64,000 bases of DNA from Acidimicrobiia bacterium (GCA_021296345.1 JAGWAN010000003.1:1-64000), one strand, 5' to 3'. Counted from the stretch's first letter, positions 1-10,270 are shown. Translations and numbers: made by a program. The notes: generated by a model not told the origin, from the sequence alone.

Positions 1-2
1 TG

Positions 3-1220
3 GTGGCCGGTGACGGGCTGATACGCCTTGAGGGTGTTTACAAGATTTTCGGTCCCCAACCTCACGGTCGGGCCTTCGACCTCGCCCGGGCCGGGGTTGG
101 CAAGGATGAGGTTCTGCGCCAATCCGGCCACGTGATCGGCATCCGCGACGTCAACTTCTCGGTACCCGAAGGCGAGATATTCGTGGTCATGGGCCTTTCC
201 GGGTCCGGCAAGTCCACGGCTCTGCGCACCGTCAACAAGCTCTTCGACGCGACGGCCGGCCAGGTTTGGGTCGACGGAACCGACGTCCAGACGCTGAGCG
301 GCGCCCAACTACAGGCTTTCCGCCGCGAGAAGATGGGAATGGTGTTCCAACACTTCGCTCTGTTCCCCCACCGCAACGTGATCGACAACGTCGGATACGG
401 CCTCAAAGTCCAGGGCGTCGACAAGACGGAGCGGGACGCAGCCGCCATGAGGGCCCTGTCGCTGGTGGGTCTCGAACCCTATTCCCGCAACCTCCCCCGC
501 GAGCTCTCAGGCGGAATGCAACAGCGGGTCGGCCTCGCCCGGGCTCTGGCCACCGACCCCGACATCCTGCTGATGGACGAAGCCTTCTCCGCTCTCGACC
601 CGCTCATCCGCCGCCAGATGCAAGACGAGATGATGGACATCCAGAACGAGTTGCGCAAGACGATCCTTTTCATCACCCACGACCTCAACGAGGCACTACG
701 GATCGGCGACCAGGTATGCATCATGCGAGACGGCGCCGTGGTCCAGATCGGCACCCCCGAAGAAATCCTCACCGAACCCGCCACCGCCTATGTCGCAGAG
801 TTCGTCCAAGATGTGGATCAGGGCCGCGTCATCGAATGCGGCGAAGTCATGTTGGAACCCAAACCCATCAACGCTGACCTGTCCCTCGCTGATGCCCTGG
901 AACACATCGGCGAACGCAGCGGCGCCTTCGCCTGCGACACCAACGGGCGACCCACCGGCCTCCTGACCATCGCCGACTGCGTCAGAGTCGCCAGCATGGG
1001 TTCGGTGAACATGTCCGTCGCACTCCGAGACGACTTCGACACCACCACACCCGAGACGACCCTCAACGACGTATACGCCTCGGCCGGCCGAGGACTACCC
1101 ATCGCCGTCATAGACAACAACGGACAACTCGTAGGCAACCTCGACCCCCGCCACATCATGGAAGAAATGGGACGAGTCGAACAACTCATCGACGGCTTCG
1201 AACGAGAAACCTACCTATGA
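3..1220 (+). CDS. proV: Glycine betaine/proline ABC transporter ATP-binding subunit (ProV-like)
   Basis: Cytoplasmic ATPase of an osmoprotectant importer. Walker A GLSGSGKST is near residue 64, the ABC signature LSGGMQQ near 168 and Walker B ILLMDEAF near 188. The stretch before Walker A carries the long ProV-type N-terminal extension (YKIFGPQP onward). Residues from about 290 to the end look like the paired CBS domains that in ProV/OpuAA relatives sense ionic strength or nucleotides. The start is a GTG at the window edge, so an upstream start cannot be excluded. The stop overlaps the ATG of the permease gene (ATGA), indicating translational coupling. The last 350 bases use visibly more A-ending codons than the first half. 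Confidence 0.93.
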   Translation: MAGDGLIRLEGVYKIFGPQPHGRAFDLARAGVGKDEVLRQSGHVIGIRDVNFSVPEGEIFVVMGLSGSGKSTALRTVNKLFDATAGQVWVDGTDVQTLSGAQLQAFRREKMGMVFQHFALFPHRNVIDNVGYGLKVQGVDKTERDAAAMRALSLVGLEPYSRNLPRELSGGMQQRVGLARALATDPDILLMDEAFSALDPLIRRQMQDEMMDIQNELRKTILFITHDLNEALRIGDQVCIMRDGAVVQIGTPEEILTEPATAYVAEFVQDVDQGRVIECGEVMLEPKPINADLSLADALEHIGERSGAFACDTNGRPTGLLTIADCVRVASMGSVNMSVALRDDFDTTTPETTLNDVYASAGRGLPIAVIDNNGQLVGNLDPRHIMEEMGRVEQLIDGFERETYL

Positions 1221-3374
1221 ACATCCTCACCCCCGCAACCACCATCCTCGCCCAGGTTAAGCATCTGGGACAACACCATTCTCGACGAGTGGCGGATCCC
1301 ATTCGGGGACTGGATCGAACAGGGCATCGACTGGGTATCCAACAACCTCCCCACATTGCTCGACATCATTCGGTGGCCCTTCGATACGATGATTCGAAAC
1401 CTTGTGCGGGACTTCCTCGTCGAGATCTCATGGATATGGATCGTGGTGGCGATGGCCCTGATCGCCTGGCTCACCCGTAACGCGAAGGTTGCGGCCTTCG
1501 TGGCCGTTGCCCTTACGATCTGCGGACTCCTAGGTGACGGGTACTGGAAGGAAACCGCCGCCACCATCGGCTTCATAGGAGTCGCCGTGATCCTGTGCGT
1601 AGCGATTGGGATCCCGGTCGGCATCGCCTGCGGTCGGGTTGACAGCGTCTGGCAGGTCACCCGACCAATCCTCGACGCTATGCAGGTCGTTCACTCATTC
1701 GTCTACATGCTGCCGTTCATCTGGTTCTTCGGTCTTGGAGAAGTGTCGGCCACGATGGTGACGATGGTATTCGCGCTTCCGCCGCTGATCCGACTTACCA
1801 ACCTCGGTATCCGCCAGGTACCCGCCGACGTGGTCGAGGCTTCCAGAGCGTACGGCGCCTCGGAACTCCGGGTGCTCTTCGATGTTCAAATCCCTCTGGC
1901 CCGACCGGCCATCATGACCGGCATCAACCAGACGCTGCTGCTTGCCATCTCCATGCTGGGAATAGCCGCCATCATGGGGGCCCCAGGTCTTGGTCGGCTT
2001 CTTTTCAGGGCCATCAACAACCAGAACGCCGCACTCGCAGCATCGGCGGGGTTGGCCTTCTTCCTGGTAGCAGTGGTCCTCGACCGCATGTCCCAGCGCG
2101 AGGGAACCGAGTCCACCTACTTCCTGAAACGGATCTACCTGGCTTGGAAACACCTCCGCGAACCCGAGGTTCTCATCCCTGATGCCGAAGCATCGGCCTT
2201 GGTGAAACACCAGGAAGTCGAAGTGTTCTCCCCGATAGTATCGAGAGAGCGCCTCGCTATGGCGGTCTCGTTGGTCGGTGCAGCCGTGGCCATCCTGAGC
2301 ACTTTTCTTCCCTGGTCCATCGACGCCGGCCGGATGAGTGCTTTCGGCCGATGGTCGGACGCTTCTCTCGAAGGCCAGCTAGCCGGTCAAGCCTTCAGCG
2401 GCTTGGACTCATCCGGTGGGTCGTGGTTCGGCATCGCAGTATTTGCCTTGGCCTCTTTCGTCATACTTGCCGTGATCGGAGCCTGGGCGCGACCCGGACA
2501 CGCTCCCCGCTGGCTTGCGGCCGACGGCGCCACCATTGCGGGCATCTGCCTGCTGATCGTCGCTTGGGCGCACTTCTGGGGGCAATCGGTGTGGGATGCC
2601 AGGCTCGCGCCGGATGCGGTCGACCCCGCCCACGGAGTGGGCATGTACCTCGCCATCGCGGGAGGGCTGATCGCGGTGATCGGTGTCGTGCTCTGGATCA
2701 GGGTCGCCGAACACACCCCCCTGCACCCTCTGCCGACACGGATCGGTTGGGGGAGCCTTATCGGTCTTGGGATCGCCGTTATCGTACTGGTCGTAGGCAT
2801 GTTCTCCGCCTGGAGTGCCGATAGCCGTCCGGACCGGGCCATCACCCCAGAGGCTCTCGCAGAATCAGAGGCTAGAGCCCAGAGGATCGAGGAGCTGGTT
2901 CGCTTGTCGGAGGAGGATCCGGACAACAACGCTACTTATGCAGCCGACCTGTTGGTCGAGACGGCAATAGCCCGTAAACCCAGCTTCACAGATGGTATAT
3001 CGAGGGGCGGTGCCCAGCTCGGCCTTTGGGCACTGGTAGCGGGCTTGCTGGCCATCGTGACCGGGCTTCCCGCCGCGGGCGTCTTCGGGACAAACGAGCA
3101 GCGCAGGTGGAGGTGGAGCGCCGTAACGGCCGGCCTCGGGTTAGGCGCAGCATCCATCGCCTTCGCGTGGCTATTCACCCATGTACGATCCGGCGACCCC
3201 CAGTTCGTGACCGGAATTGGCGCGTTTCTCACCATGCTAGGTGGGCTGATGGTCCTAGCATCAACCATGAAAATCTTGAAGGAGTTCCGACGTGCCAAGG
3301 TCTACGGAGACGCGCTGGGCGGGGACACCGCGGCCGATAGCGCGGCGAAGGCCACAGTAGGAGCCTCGATGTGA
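1217..3374 (+). CDS. proW: ProW-like permease with apparent frameshift and fused C-terminal membrane module
   Basis: Inner-membrane permease of the betaine/proline system. The ATG at 1217 overlaps the ProV stop but opens a frame that ends at 1480. ProW-like sequence (IPFGDWIEQGIDWVSNN) is read in another frame from about 1263, with no ATG, GTG or TTG before the TTG at 1356. One extra base between about 1256 and 1263 would explain this. Counting from the TTG at 1356, the permease core covers residues 1-290 and contains the EAA-type loop (EASRAYGAS near 161). Residues 300-645 add about eight further membrane segments arranged as two similar four-helix units, which standard ProW proteins lack. 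ProX follows 72 bases downstream. Confidence 0.8.
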
Positions 3375-3446
3375 ATACCTGCACACATCCATCCGGAAGT
3401 GGGAATTCCCGAATAGCGGAGACGTATAAGCGAGAAGGAAAGGAGC

Positions 3447-4829
3447 ATGATGAAAACTAGTATCAGGATCATCGCCATAACGGCGGTTCTTGCCCTAGTA
3501 GCGGCTGCCTGTGGAGATGACACCGCGGACCAGCCTGCCACGACAGCGGCCCCGGTGACGGTGACACAGGTTGTGGTGGACGAGGCCGCCCTGGCAGAGG
3601 CTCAAGCCATGATGGACGATGCCGAAGCCATGATGGCGGCGGCCGAATCCGCAGCGGCAGACGCGGCGGCCATGTCTGACCAGGCCGAGGCCATGTCCGA
3701 AGAAGAACGGGCGGCGGCGGAGGCGGCCCAGGCCGAGGCAGAGGCCATGATGGCGGACGCCGAAGCCGCTCTGGCAGAGGCCGAAGCCATGGAGGCGGAA
3801 GCCGAAGCGAGGGCTGCTGAAGAGCAGGCCAGGATGGAAGCCGAGGCCGCGATGCTGCCCGGGGAGGGCGTCAGCCTGACGATGGCCCGAGCCAACTGGT
3901 CGACCGGCTACTTCCAAGCCGAGTTGATGCGCCAGATGATGCAGATGCTGGGCTACGAGGTAAGCGATCCGGCCGATCTCGAGTTGGGTCCCAACCTGGC
4001 CTACCTGGCAATGGCCCAGGGCGAGGCCGACTTCTGGGTCAACAGCTGGTACCCGGGCCACAACAGCTCGGATAGTTCCCTGGTCGGTGAGCACGTACGC
4101 CGGGTGGGCGAGTTGATGATTGCCGGCGGTCTGCAGGGCTTCCTGGTCACCAAGTCGTTCGCCGAAGAGTTCGGGATTAGCACCCTCGACGATCTGAACG
4201 ACAACCCCGACGCCATCGCTGCCTACGACGCCCAAGACGCCAACCCGGGCAACGGCATTGCCGATATATACGGGTGTCCGGAGAGCTGGACCTGTGACGA
4301 CATCATCCAGAGCCAGATCGCGTTCTCCGGATGGGAGAACATCGACCAGGTTCTGGCCGGCTACGACGCCATGTTCGCCGAGGCTTCGGCCAAGGCCAAC
4401 GCCGGCGAGCCGATGGTGGCCTACACGTGGACCCCGAGTTCGTACATCACGGCTCTCTGGATCGGGGTCGAGACCCCGATCGACGACTCCAACCCGCTCG
4501 GCCGTGAAGGCGGCGAGGAATGGGATCAGAGACCTGGCACTTCTCCTGCGATCGGCCCCGATGCCTGCCCCAGTGCGGCGGACGACGGGATTTGCGAGAT
4601 CGGTTGGGTGGCAGCCGATGTCATCGCCTCGGCACGCCACGACATGCTGGCCAACCATCCGGCCGCGGCCAAGCTGCTGGAGATCGTGAAGCTCAACGTC
4701 GTCGACGTGTCGCTCCAGATCGTCAGGCAGGACGCCGGAGAAGACGTCGGCGCGTTGGTCACCGAGTGGATCGCCAACAACCAGGACCAAGTGGACGCCT
4801 GGATCGCGGAGGCAATGGCCGCCGCCTAG
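3447..4829 (+). CDS. proX: Glycine betaine/proline-type substrate-binding lipoprotein with coiled-coil spacer
   Basis: Extracytoplasmic binding protein for the ProVW importer. The signal peptide ends in a lipobox (LVAAAC, Cys22), so the protein should be membrane-anchored. Residues about 47-135 are almost entirely Ala, Glu and Met in a repeating pattern (for example EAEAMMADAEAAL), predicting a long helical stalk. The binding domain follows, with aromatic residues typical of a betaine cage: ANWSTGYF, WVNSWYPGH and YTWTPSSY. The domain is of usual OpuAC/ProX length, so the stalk is an insertion rather than a replacement. A good ribosome site (aaggaaaggagc) precedes the ATG. The ligand is inferred from family and neighbours only. 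Confidence 0.9.
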   Translation: MMKTSIRIIAITAVLALVAAACGDDTADQPATTAAPVTVTQVVVDEAALAEAQAMMDDAEAMMAAAESAAADAAAMSDQAEAMSEEERAAAEAAQAEAEAMMADAEAALAEAEAMEAEAEARAAEEQARMEAEAAMLPGEGVSLTMARANWSTGYFQAELMRQMMQMLGYEVSDPADLELGPNLAYLAMAQGEADFWVNSWYPGHNSSDSSLVGEHVRRVGELMIAGGLQGFLVTKSFAEEFGISTLDDLNDNPDAIAAYDAQDANPGNGIADIYGCPESWTCDDIIQSQIAFSGWENIDQVLAGYDAMFAEASAKANAGEPMVAYTWTPSSYITALWIGVETPIDDSNPLGREGGEEWDQRPGTSPAIGPDACPSAADDGICEIGWVAADVIASARHDMLANHPAAAKLLEIVKLNVVDVSLQIVRQDAGEDVGALVTEWIANNQDQVDAWIAEAMAAA

Positions 4830-4962
4830 TCCGATCCCTGAACGCAACCGAAACACACCTGGAGGGGGCCGGGTTTTCCCGTCGTCATAAGGACGAGAGA
4901 GCCGTGCCGGCTTCATGTGCTGCGAGAATGGCGGTCGGACCGGCTGCCACGAGCCCCTGAAC

Positions 4963-7701
4963 ATGAGACCGAACGCAAGACCCACCGGAGACATACCTGA
5001 TCCGTCTCACCGGACGGCCTCCCCTGAGCCCGCTGACGCCGATCTACGGGCCGATATCCGGCGCCTCGGCCGCCAGCTGGGCGACACCCTGGTCCGGCAG
5101 CACGGCCAGGAGCTCCTCCACTCGGTCGAACAGGTCCGGGCCCTATCCCGCCGGCTGCGATCGGCGCATGTCGAGGTATCCAATGAACTCGCCGAGCTGC
5201 TGCGAGAGGTGGATCTCGAAGCGGCCCTCCAGCTGGCGAAGGCCTTCACCGTATACTTCCATCTCGCCAACGTCACCGAGCAGGTCCACCGGGTGGAGGA
5301 CCTGAACGCCGAGGGGGACACGCTCGAACGCGGATTCGAGGAGAGCCTCGTCGCGCTGGTCGAGTCGGGAATACCGCCCACCGAAGCTGTCTCGCTGGTC
5401 CACCGGACGGTACTTAAGCCGGTTTTCACCGCCCATCCGACCGAAGCGACCCGCCGCACCGTCCTCGAGAAGCTGAGCGAGATCGCCGACGCCACCGCTA
5501 CCCGAAGCAACCCGAGAACCTCCGAGGCCGACCAGGCGCGTATCGACCGCCGGGTGGAGGAACTCATCGAGGCGATCTGGCAGACCGACGAGCTCCGCGA
5601 CCAGCGGCCGAACCCGATCGACGAGGCCCGCTTCGTCCGGCACTACCTCGAACAGACCATCCGCGAGGCCATACCCGGCCTGCTGGACAATATCGCCGCC
5701 GCGGTGCATCTGATCGGAGGCGAGCTGAAAACCGACAGCAGCCCGATCCGGTTCGGTTCCTGGGTGGGCGGCGACCGGGACGGAAACCCCAACGTCACAC
5801 CGGAGATGACCCGGACCGTCCTGGAACAGCAGCGGCAAACCGCCCTCGAGATCCTGATCGCCGAAGTGGTAGGTCTGGCCGGCGAGCTGAGTGCGAACAC
5901 TCGCATCACGGCGATATCGGACGGCCTCGCGGCATTCATCGACCGGCACCGGGAGTCCTACCGCGATGTGCTGGAAACCACCAAGGACCGGGAGCCCTAC
6001 CGCCAGGGTCTGGCGATCGTCCACCAGCGTCTCGTGGAGACACGCGACGGCAGGCCCGGCGCCTACAGCTCTCCGCGGGAGCTCCTGGAAGACCTCGCCG
6101 TGTTCGAATCCTCCCTGCGCGAGAATCGAGGCACCCTCCAGGCCGGTGGCCGGCTGGCGCGGACCCGGCTGCTGGTGGCCACGATCGGTTTCCATCTGGC
6201 CGCGCTCGACATCCGCCAGCACACCGATCACCACCACCGGGCGATCGCCTCCCTCACGTCCTACCTCGGTACCGGCTACGGCGACCTGGATCGGACCGGC
6301 AGGACCGGGTTCCTGGTACGCGAGCTCTCCGGTACCCGGCCGGTGGCGCCGCCGGGGACCGGCGCAGATGATGACGAGACGTTGGTCCTCTTCGGCCTGC
6401 TGAGGGACCTGCTGGATGAGCTCGGCGATCAGGTCATCGACTCCTACATCATCTCGATGGCCCGGGGAGTGGACGACATGCTGGCCCCGATGATGCTGGC
6501 CCGCGAAGTGGGTCTGGTCGATCCGGTCCGGGGCGTGGCGCGCCTCGGCTTCGTCCCGCTGTTCGAAACCATCGACGACCTGCGGCTGATTGGACCCACC
6601 CTGGAGGAGCTGCTGGCGGTGCCTGCCTACCGCCGACTCCTCGAACTGCGCGGCGGGATCCAGGAAGTCATGGTCGGGTACTCCGATTCGAACAAGGACG
6701 GGGGCATCACCACCTCGCAATGGGAGATCCACAAGGCCTTGCTGGTCATCCGCGACATCTCCCGCCGCTCCGGGATACGAATCGACGTCTTCCACGGACG
6801 GGGAGGCTCCGTCGGTCGGGGAGGCGGCCCCACCCATGCCGCCATCCTCAGCCAGCCGTACGGGGCGTTGGACGGCGTCATCAAGCTCACCGAGCAAGGC
6901 GAGGTAATCGCCGACAAGTACGGTCTGGCCGGCCTCGCCCACCGGAACCTCGAGCTGGCCCTGTCGGCCCTGGTGGAAGCATCCCTGGCCCACCGCGCCC
7001 CTCACCACGCCGTCGAGGACGTCCGCCGATGGCACGAGATCATGAACCTCGTATCCTCCGCCGCGCACGAGACCTACCGGCGGTTCATCGAAGATCCGGG
7101 CATGGTCGAGTATTTCACCACCTCTACGCCGGTGGAGGAGCTGGGCCTGCTCAACATCGGATCCCGCCCTGCCAAGCGACATCAGACGGTGGGGGTCACT
7201 CACCTCAGAGCCATTCCGTGGGTGTTCGGCTGGACACAGTCACGCCAGATAGTCCCCGGCTGGTACGGGGTGGGAAGCGGTCTCGCGGCGGCCTCGGAGG
7301 CGGGACTCGGAGCCGACCTGGCCCGGATGTACCAGGAGTGGCCCTTCTTCCGAACCTTCATCTCCAATGTCGAGATGACCGTGGCCAAGACCGATCTTTC
7401 CATCGCCCGCCACTACGTCGACAACCTGGTACCGGTCGAGCGCCGGCTCATGTTCGAGATGATCGCCGCCGAGTACGCTCTCACCGTTGCCTCCCTCCGG
7501 CGGGTGACCGGGGCTGACCTGCTGGCAGATCGCCCGCTGTTGCGGCGCACCCTGAACGTGCGTGACGCCTACCTAGACCCGTTGAACGTGCTGCAGGTCG
7601 AGCTGCTAAAGCGATCCCGTTCAGGTGACCACGAGAGATACCGGCGCGGACTCCTCCTGACCATCAACGGCATCGCGGCGGGCATGCGCAACACGGGATA
7701 G
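4963..7701 (+). CDS. ppc: Phosphoenolpyruvate carboxylase
   Basis: Carboxylates phosphoenolpyruvate to oxaloacetate to refill the TCA cycle. Family motifs appear in order: FTAHPTEATRRT with the catalytic His (about residue 157), GSWVGGDRDGNPNVT, VGYSDSNKDGGITTSQWE, the glycine loop FHGRGGSVGRGGGPTHAA, the active-site segment WVFGWTQSRQIVPGWYG, and the C-terminal end LLLTINGIAAGMRNTG, which is characteristic of bacterial enzymes. I chose the ATG at 4963 (MRPNARP), giving 912 residues; an in-frame ATG at 4915 would add 16 residues with no family resemblance. It stands alone; the malic enzyme about 50 kb away may act on the same carbon node. Confidence 0.97.
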   Translation: MRPNARPTGDIPDPSHRTASPEPADADLRADIRRLGRQLGDTLVRQHGQELLHSVEQVRALSRRLRSAHVEVSNELAELLREVDLEAALQLAKAFTVYFHLANVTEQVHRVEDLNAEGDTLERGFEESLVALVESGIPPTEAVSLVHRTVLKPVFTAHPTEATRRTVLEKLSEIADATATRSNPRTSEADQARIDRRVEELIEAIWQTDELRDQRPNPIDEARFVRHYLEQTIREAIPGLLDNIAAAVHLIGGELKTDSSPIRFGSWVGGDRDGNPNVTPEMTRTVLEQQRQTALEILIAEVVGLAGELSANTRITAISDGLAAFIDRHRESYRDVLETTKDREPYRQGLAIVHQRLVETRDGRPGAYSSPRELLEDLAVFESSLRENRGTLQAGGRLARTRLLVATIGFHLAALDIRQHTDHHHRAIASLTSYLGTGYGDLDRTGRTGFLVRELSGTRPVAPPGTGADDDETLVLFGLLRDLLDELGDQVIDSYIISMARGVDDMLAPMMLAREVGLVDPVRGVARLGFVPLFETIDDLRLIGPTLEELLAVPAYRRLLELRGGIQEVMVGYSDSNKDGGITTSQWEIHKALLVIRDISRRSGIRIDVFHGRGGSVGRGGGPTHAAILSQPYGALDGVIKLTEQGEVIADKYGLAGLAHRNLELALSALVEASLAHRAPHHAVEDVRRWHEIMNLVSSAAHETYRRFIEDPGMVEYFTTSTPVEELGLLNIGSRPAKRHQTVGVTHLRAIPWVFGWTQSRQIVPGWYGVGSGLAAASEAGLGADLARMYQEWPFFRTFISNVEMTVAKTDLSIARHYVDNLVPVERRLMFEMIAAEYALTVASLRRVTGADLLADRPLLRRTLNVRDAYLDPLNVLQVELLKRSRSGDHERYRRGLLLTINGIAAGMRNTG

Positions 7702-7769
7702 CGCGACGCCAGACCCGACCGGCGGACACCCGGTCACCTCTCGGCCACCCGACAACCGGAGACAATCAC

Positions 7770-7787
7770 CGCGCCGTGTCCGGCGCG
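7770..7787 (+). terminator. GC-rich hairpin downstream of ppc
   Basis: A perfect 7-bp stem (CGCGCCG / CGGCGCG) with a TGTC loop lies about 70 bases after the ppc stop. No clear T-run follows, so it may be a weak terminator, a processing site or chance in GC-rich DNA. Confidence 0.3.
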
Positions 7788-7953
7788 TGTTCGTCCAAGA
7801 CCGACGAAACCCCGACCCGCCATGCCGGTAACGGAAACCTCGCTAGTGTGGGGAAGGGACGTTCTCGAACATCCTTGTTCGGTTTCCGGCGACCATCGGT
7901 CACGGATCTGCCAGGAATGTCCTCACCGGCGGGTTCAAGAAGGAGATGACCTG

Positions 7954-10188
7954 ATGCTCGGACCGCTCACTCGCTTCTCGGCGCGCCGGCCGCTGGTCAC
8001 CATCGGTATATGGGCGGGGCTGGTGCTGGTCTCGCTCGGGCTGATCGACCGGCTGCTGGACAGCGCCACCACGACCGAGTTCCGGTTGTCCTCCCGGTAC
8101 GAATCGGAGCAGGCCTCCGCCCTCGTCGAGGACAGGTTGCGGGGTTCCAGGCAACTGGCTGAGCTGGTCGTAGTCCAGTCGCCGTCCGCGACCGTAGACG
8201 ACCCCGCCTTCCGCACGAAGGTCGAGTCGCTCGCTGCCGAGATCACGGCGCTGGGACCCGGCGTGGTGACCCTGCAGGACCATTTCTACGTTTCCAACAA
8301 TCCGGTGCTGGTGTCCCGTGACCGCCAGACCACCATCATGGCCTTTGTCATGACCGGTACCTCCCAGCAGGCCACGGTGAACGTCGGCGACGTGATCCGG
8401 ATCGTCGAGGAAGCCGACGGGGCAGCAGGCTTCCGCGTGTTGATCGGCGGCGACGCCAGCGTTGCCTTCGAGTCCAACGAACTGGCGCTTCACGACCTGG
8501 AGAGGGGTGAACGGTTCGGAGTCCCGGTTGCGCTCGTGATCCTGCTGGTGCTCCTGGGCGCGGTGGTGGCCACCTTGCTCCCGCTGGGCCTGGCCGTGGT
8601 GGCGATCGTCCTCGCCATGGCAGGCGTTGCCGTCATAGGCCAGCAGTTCCAGTTGGTCTTCTTCGTCACGCTGATGGTGGTGATGATCGGCCTGGCGGTC
8701 GGCATCGACTACTCGCTCCTTGTCGTCTCCCGATTCAAAGAAGAGTTGGCGCGCGGGAGGCCTACGCGGGAGGCGGTGGGGCGCGCCACCGCGACGGCGG
8801 GCCGGACGGTGATCTTCAGCGGCGCCACCGTGGTACTGGCCCTGGTCGGTCTGCTGATCACGCCCGCCTCCTTCTACCAATCCCTGGCGTTGGGAGCGAT
8901 CCTGGTGGTGATCTTCGCCATGCTGGCGACGCTGACGCTGCTACCTGCCGGCCTGGCGTTGCTCGGTCCGAGAGTGGACCTTCTCTCGATTCCATTCCTG
9001 GCCAGGTTCTCGCTCAAGAGCGGCGACACCTCACGAGAGGGCTTCTGGGACAACGTCACCCGGCTCGTGATGCGCCGCCCGGTGATCAGCATCCTCCTGG
9101 TCGCCATCCCGATGCTCGCCCTGTCCTACTTCTACTTGGACATGCGTACCGGACTCAACGACGTCAACACCTTCCCTGACGGCGCGCAGACCAAGGAAGC
9201 CTTCCTCCTCCTCGAGGAGGAGTTCTCTGTGGGGAGCGTCACTCCCGCCGGGATACTCAGCCCGGCCGAGATAGTCGTGGACGGTGACGCCGACGACCCC
9301 TCCATAGCAGCCGCGATCGGGAAGCTGCAGGGTGCCCTCATCGCCGATCCGAGGTTCCCCGTGCCTCCTGCCCGGGAGGTGAACGAGGCCGGGGATCTGA
9401 CGCTCGTGGCCCTCCCCTACCCCGGCCAGCCGAGCAGCCCGGAGGCCGCCGAGCTGATGTCGGTCCTCCGCGACGAGATCATCCCGACTGCCTTCGAAGG
9501 GACGCCCGCCCAGGTCTACGTGGGCGGCCTCACCGCGGAGGTGGCCGACTTCTTCGAGATAGTGAGGGTCTACACGCCGATCGTCTTCGCCCTCGTGCTC
9601 GGCCTCAGCTTCCTCATCCTGATGATGGTCTTCCGGTCGCTGGTCATCCCGCTGAAGGCCATCATCATGAACCTGCTCTCCGTAGGCGCCACCTACGGGC
9701 TGCTGGTGCTGGTCTTCCAGAAGGGAATCGGAATCGACCTGTTCGGATTCCAGCGGGCCGAAGTGATCGATGCCTGGATACCGCTGTTCCTGTTCGCCGT
9801 CCTTTTCGGGCTGTCCATGGACTACCACGTCTTCCTACTTAGCCGGATTCGCGAACGCTACGACGAGACGGGTGACAACACCGAGGCGGTGGCCTACGGG
9901 CTCCGTTCCACCGCCGGGATCATCACCGGCGCCGCCCTTATCATGGTGGTCGTGTTCGGCGCCTTCGCCACTGGACGGACCATCATCAACCAACTCATGG
10001 GCTTCGGTCTGGCGGTGGCGGTGCTACTGGACGCCACGCTGGTCCGTTCGGTCCTGGTACCGGCCAGCATGGAGGTGCTCGGCAAGCGCAATTGGTACCT
10101 GCCGCCCTGGCTCGACTGGCTACCCGACCTTCGCGTCGAAGCGGAGGAGCTTCCGGCAAGTGGCTCGGGGGAGGATCGCAACCGGTGA
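7954..10188 (+). CDS. MMPL/RND-family membrane transporter
   Basis: Multi-pass transporter of the MMPL branch of RND proteins, which export lipids or hydrophobic compounds or give drug tolerance. The topology is two halves, each with one helix, a large extracytoplasmic domain and a block of helices. Conserved helix motifs are GIDYSLLVVSRFKEE in the first half and SMDYHVFLLSRIRERY in the second, the proton-relay positions of the family. I chose the ATG at 7954 because AAGGAG lies just upstream and the next residues (MLGPLTRFSARRPLVTI) match the usual MMPL N-terminus; a longer frame from 7822 has no such support. The substrate is unknown. The ispH gene converges on it from downstream. Confidence 0.9.
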   Translation: MLGPLTRFSARRPLVTIGIWAGLVLVSLGLIDRLLDSATTTEFRLSSRYESEQASALVEDRLRGSRQLAELVVVQSPSATVDDPAFRTKVESLAAEITALGPGVVTLQDHFYVSNNPVLVSRDRQTTIMAFVMTGTSQQATVNVGDVIRIVEEADGAAGFRVLIGGDASVAFESNELALHDLERGERFGVPVALVILLVLLGAVVATLLPLGLAVVAIVLAMAGVAVIGQQFQLVFFVTLMVVMIGLAVGIDYSLLVVSRFKEELARGRPTREAVGRATATAGRTVIFSGATVVLALVGLLITPASFYQSLALGAILVVIFAMLATLTLLPAGLALLGPRVDLLSIPFLARFSLKSGDTSREGFWDNVTRLVMRRPVISILLVAIPMLALSYFYLDMRTGLNDVNTFPDGAQTKEAFLLLEEEFSVGSVTPAGILSPAEIVVDGDADDPSIAAAIGKLQGALIADPRFPVPPAREVNEAGDLTLVALPYPGQPSSPEAAELMSVLRDEIIPTAFEGTPAQVYVGGLTAEVADFFEIVRVYTPIVFALVLGLSFLILMMVFRSLVIPLKAIIMNLLSVGATYGLLVLVFQKGIGIDLFGFQRAEVIDAWIPLFLFAVLFGLSMDYHVFLLSRIRERYDETGDNTEAVAYGLRSTAGIITGAALIMVVVFGAFATGRTIINQLMGFGLAVAVLLDATLVRSVLVPASMEVLGKRNWYLPPWLDWLPDLRVEAEELPASGSGEDRNR

Positions 10189-10270
10189 GAATGCCGACCG
10201 ACACGGCCGGCTATGCCGAGGAATCCAGCCCCTGGTAGGACCGGATGACCGAACGGACCTTCCTCTCGGG

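Noticed and set aside
3401-3410. Perfect palindrome GGGAATTCCC between proW and proX
   Set aside because: At 10 bases it is too short to call an operator without further copies; kept only as a note.
3600-3850. Array-like repetition of GAGGCC/GAAGCC units
   Set aside because: The repetition follows codons for the Ala/Glu stalk and has no spacer structure, so it is coding repetition and not a CRISPR or satellite array.
3495-4994. Open frame of 499 codons antisense to proX
   Set aside because: It mirrors the repetitive Ala/Glu-rich coding region in GC-rich DNA; its translation is low-complexity with no family-like motif, and the sense gene is clear.
5143-7203. Open frame of 686 codons antisense to ppc
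   Set aside because: It is explained by the third-position GC bias of a long ppc gene; no recognisable domain, while the sense strand has every PEP carboxylase motif.
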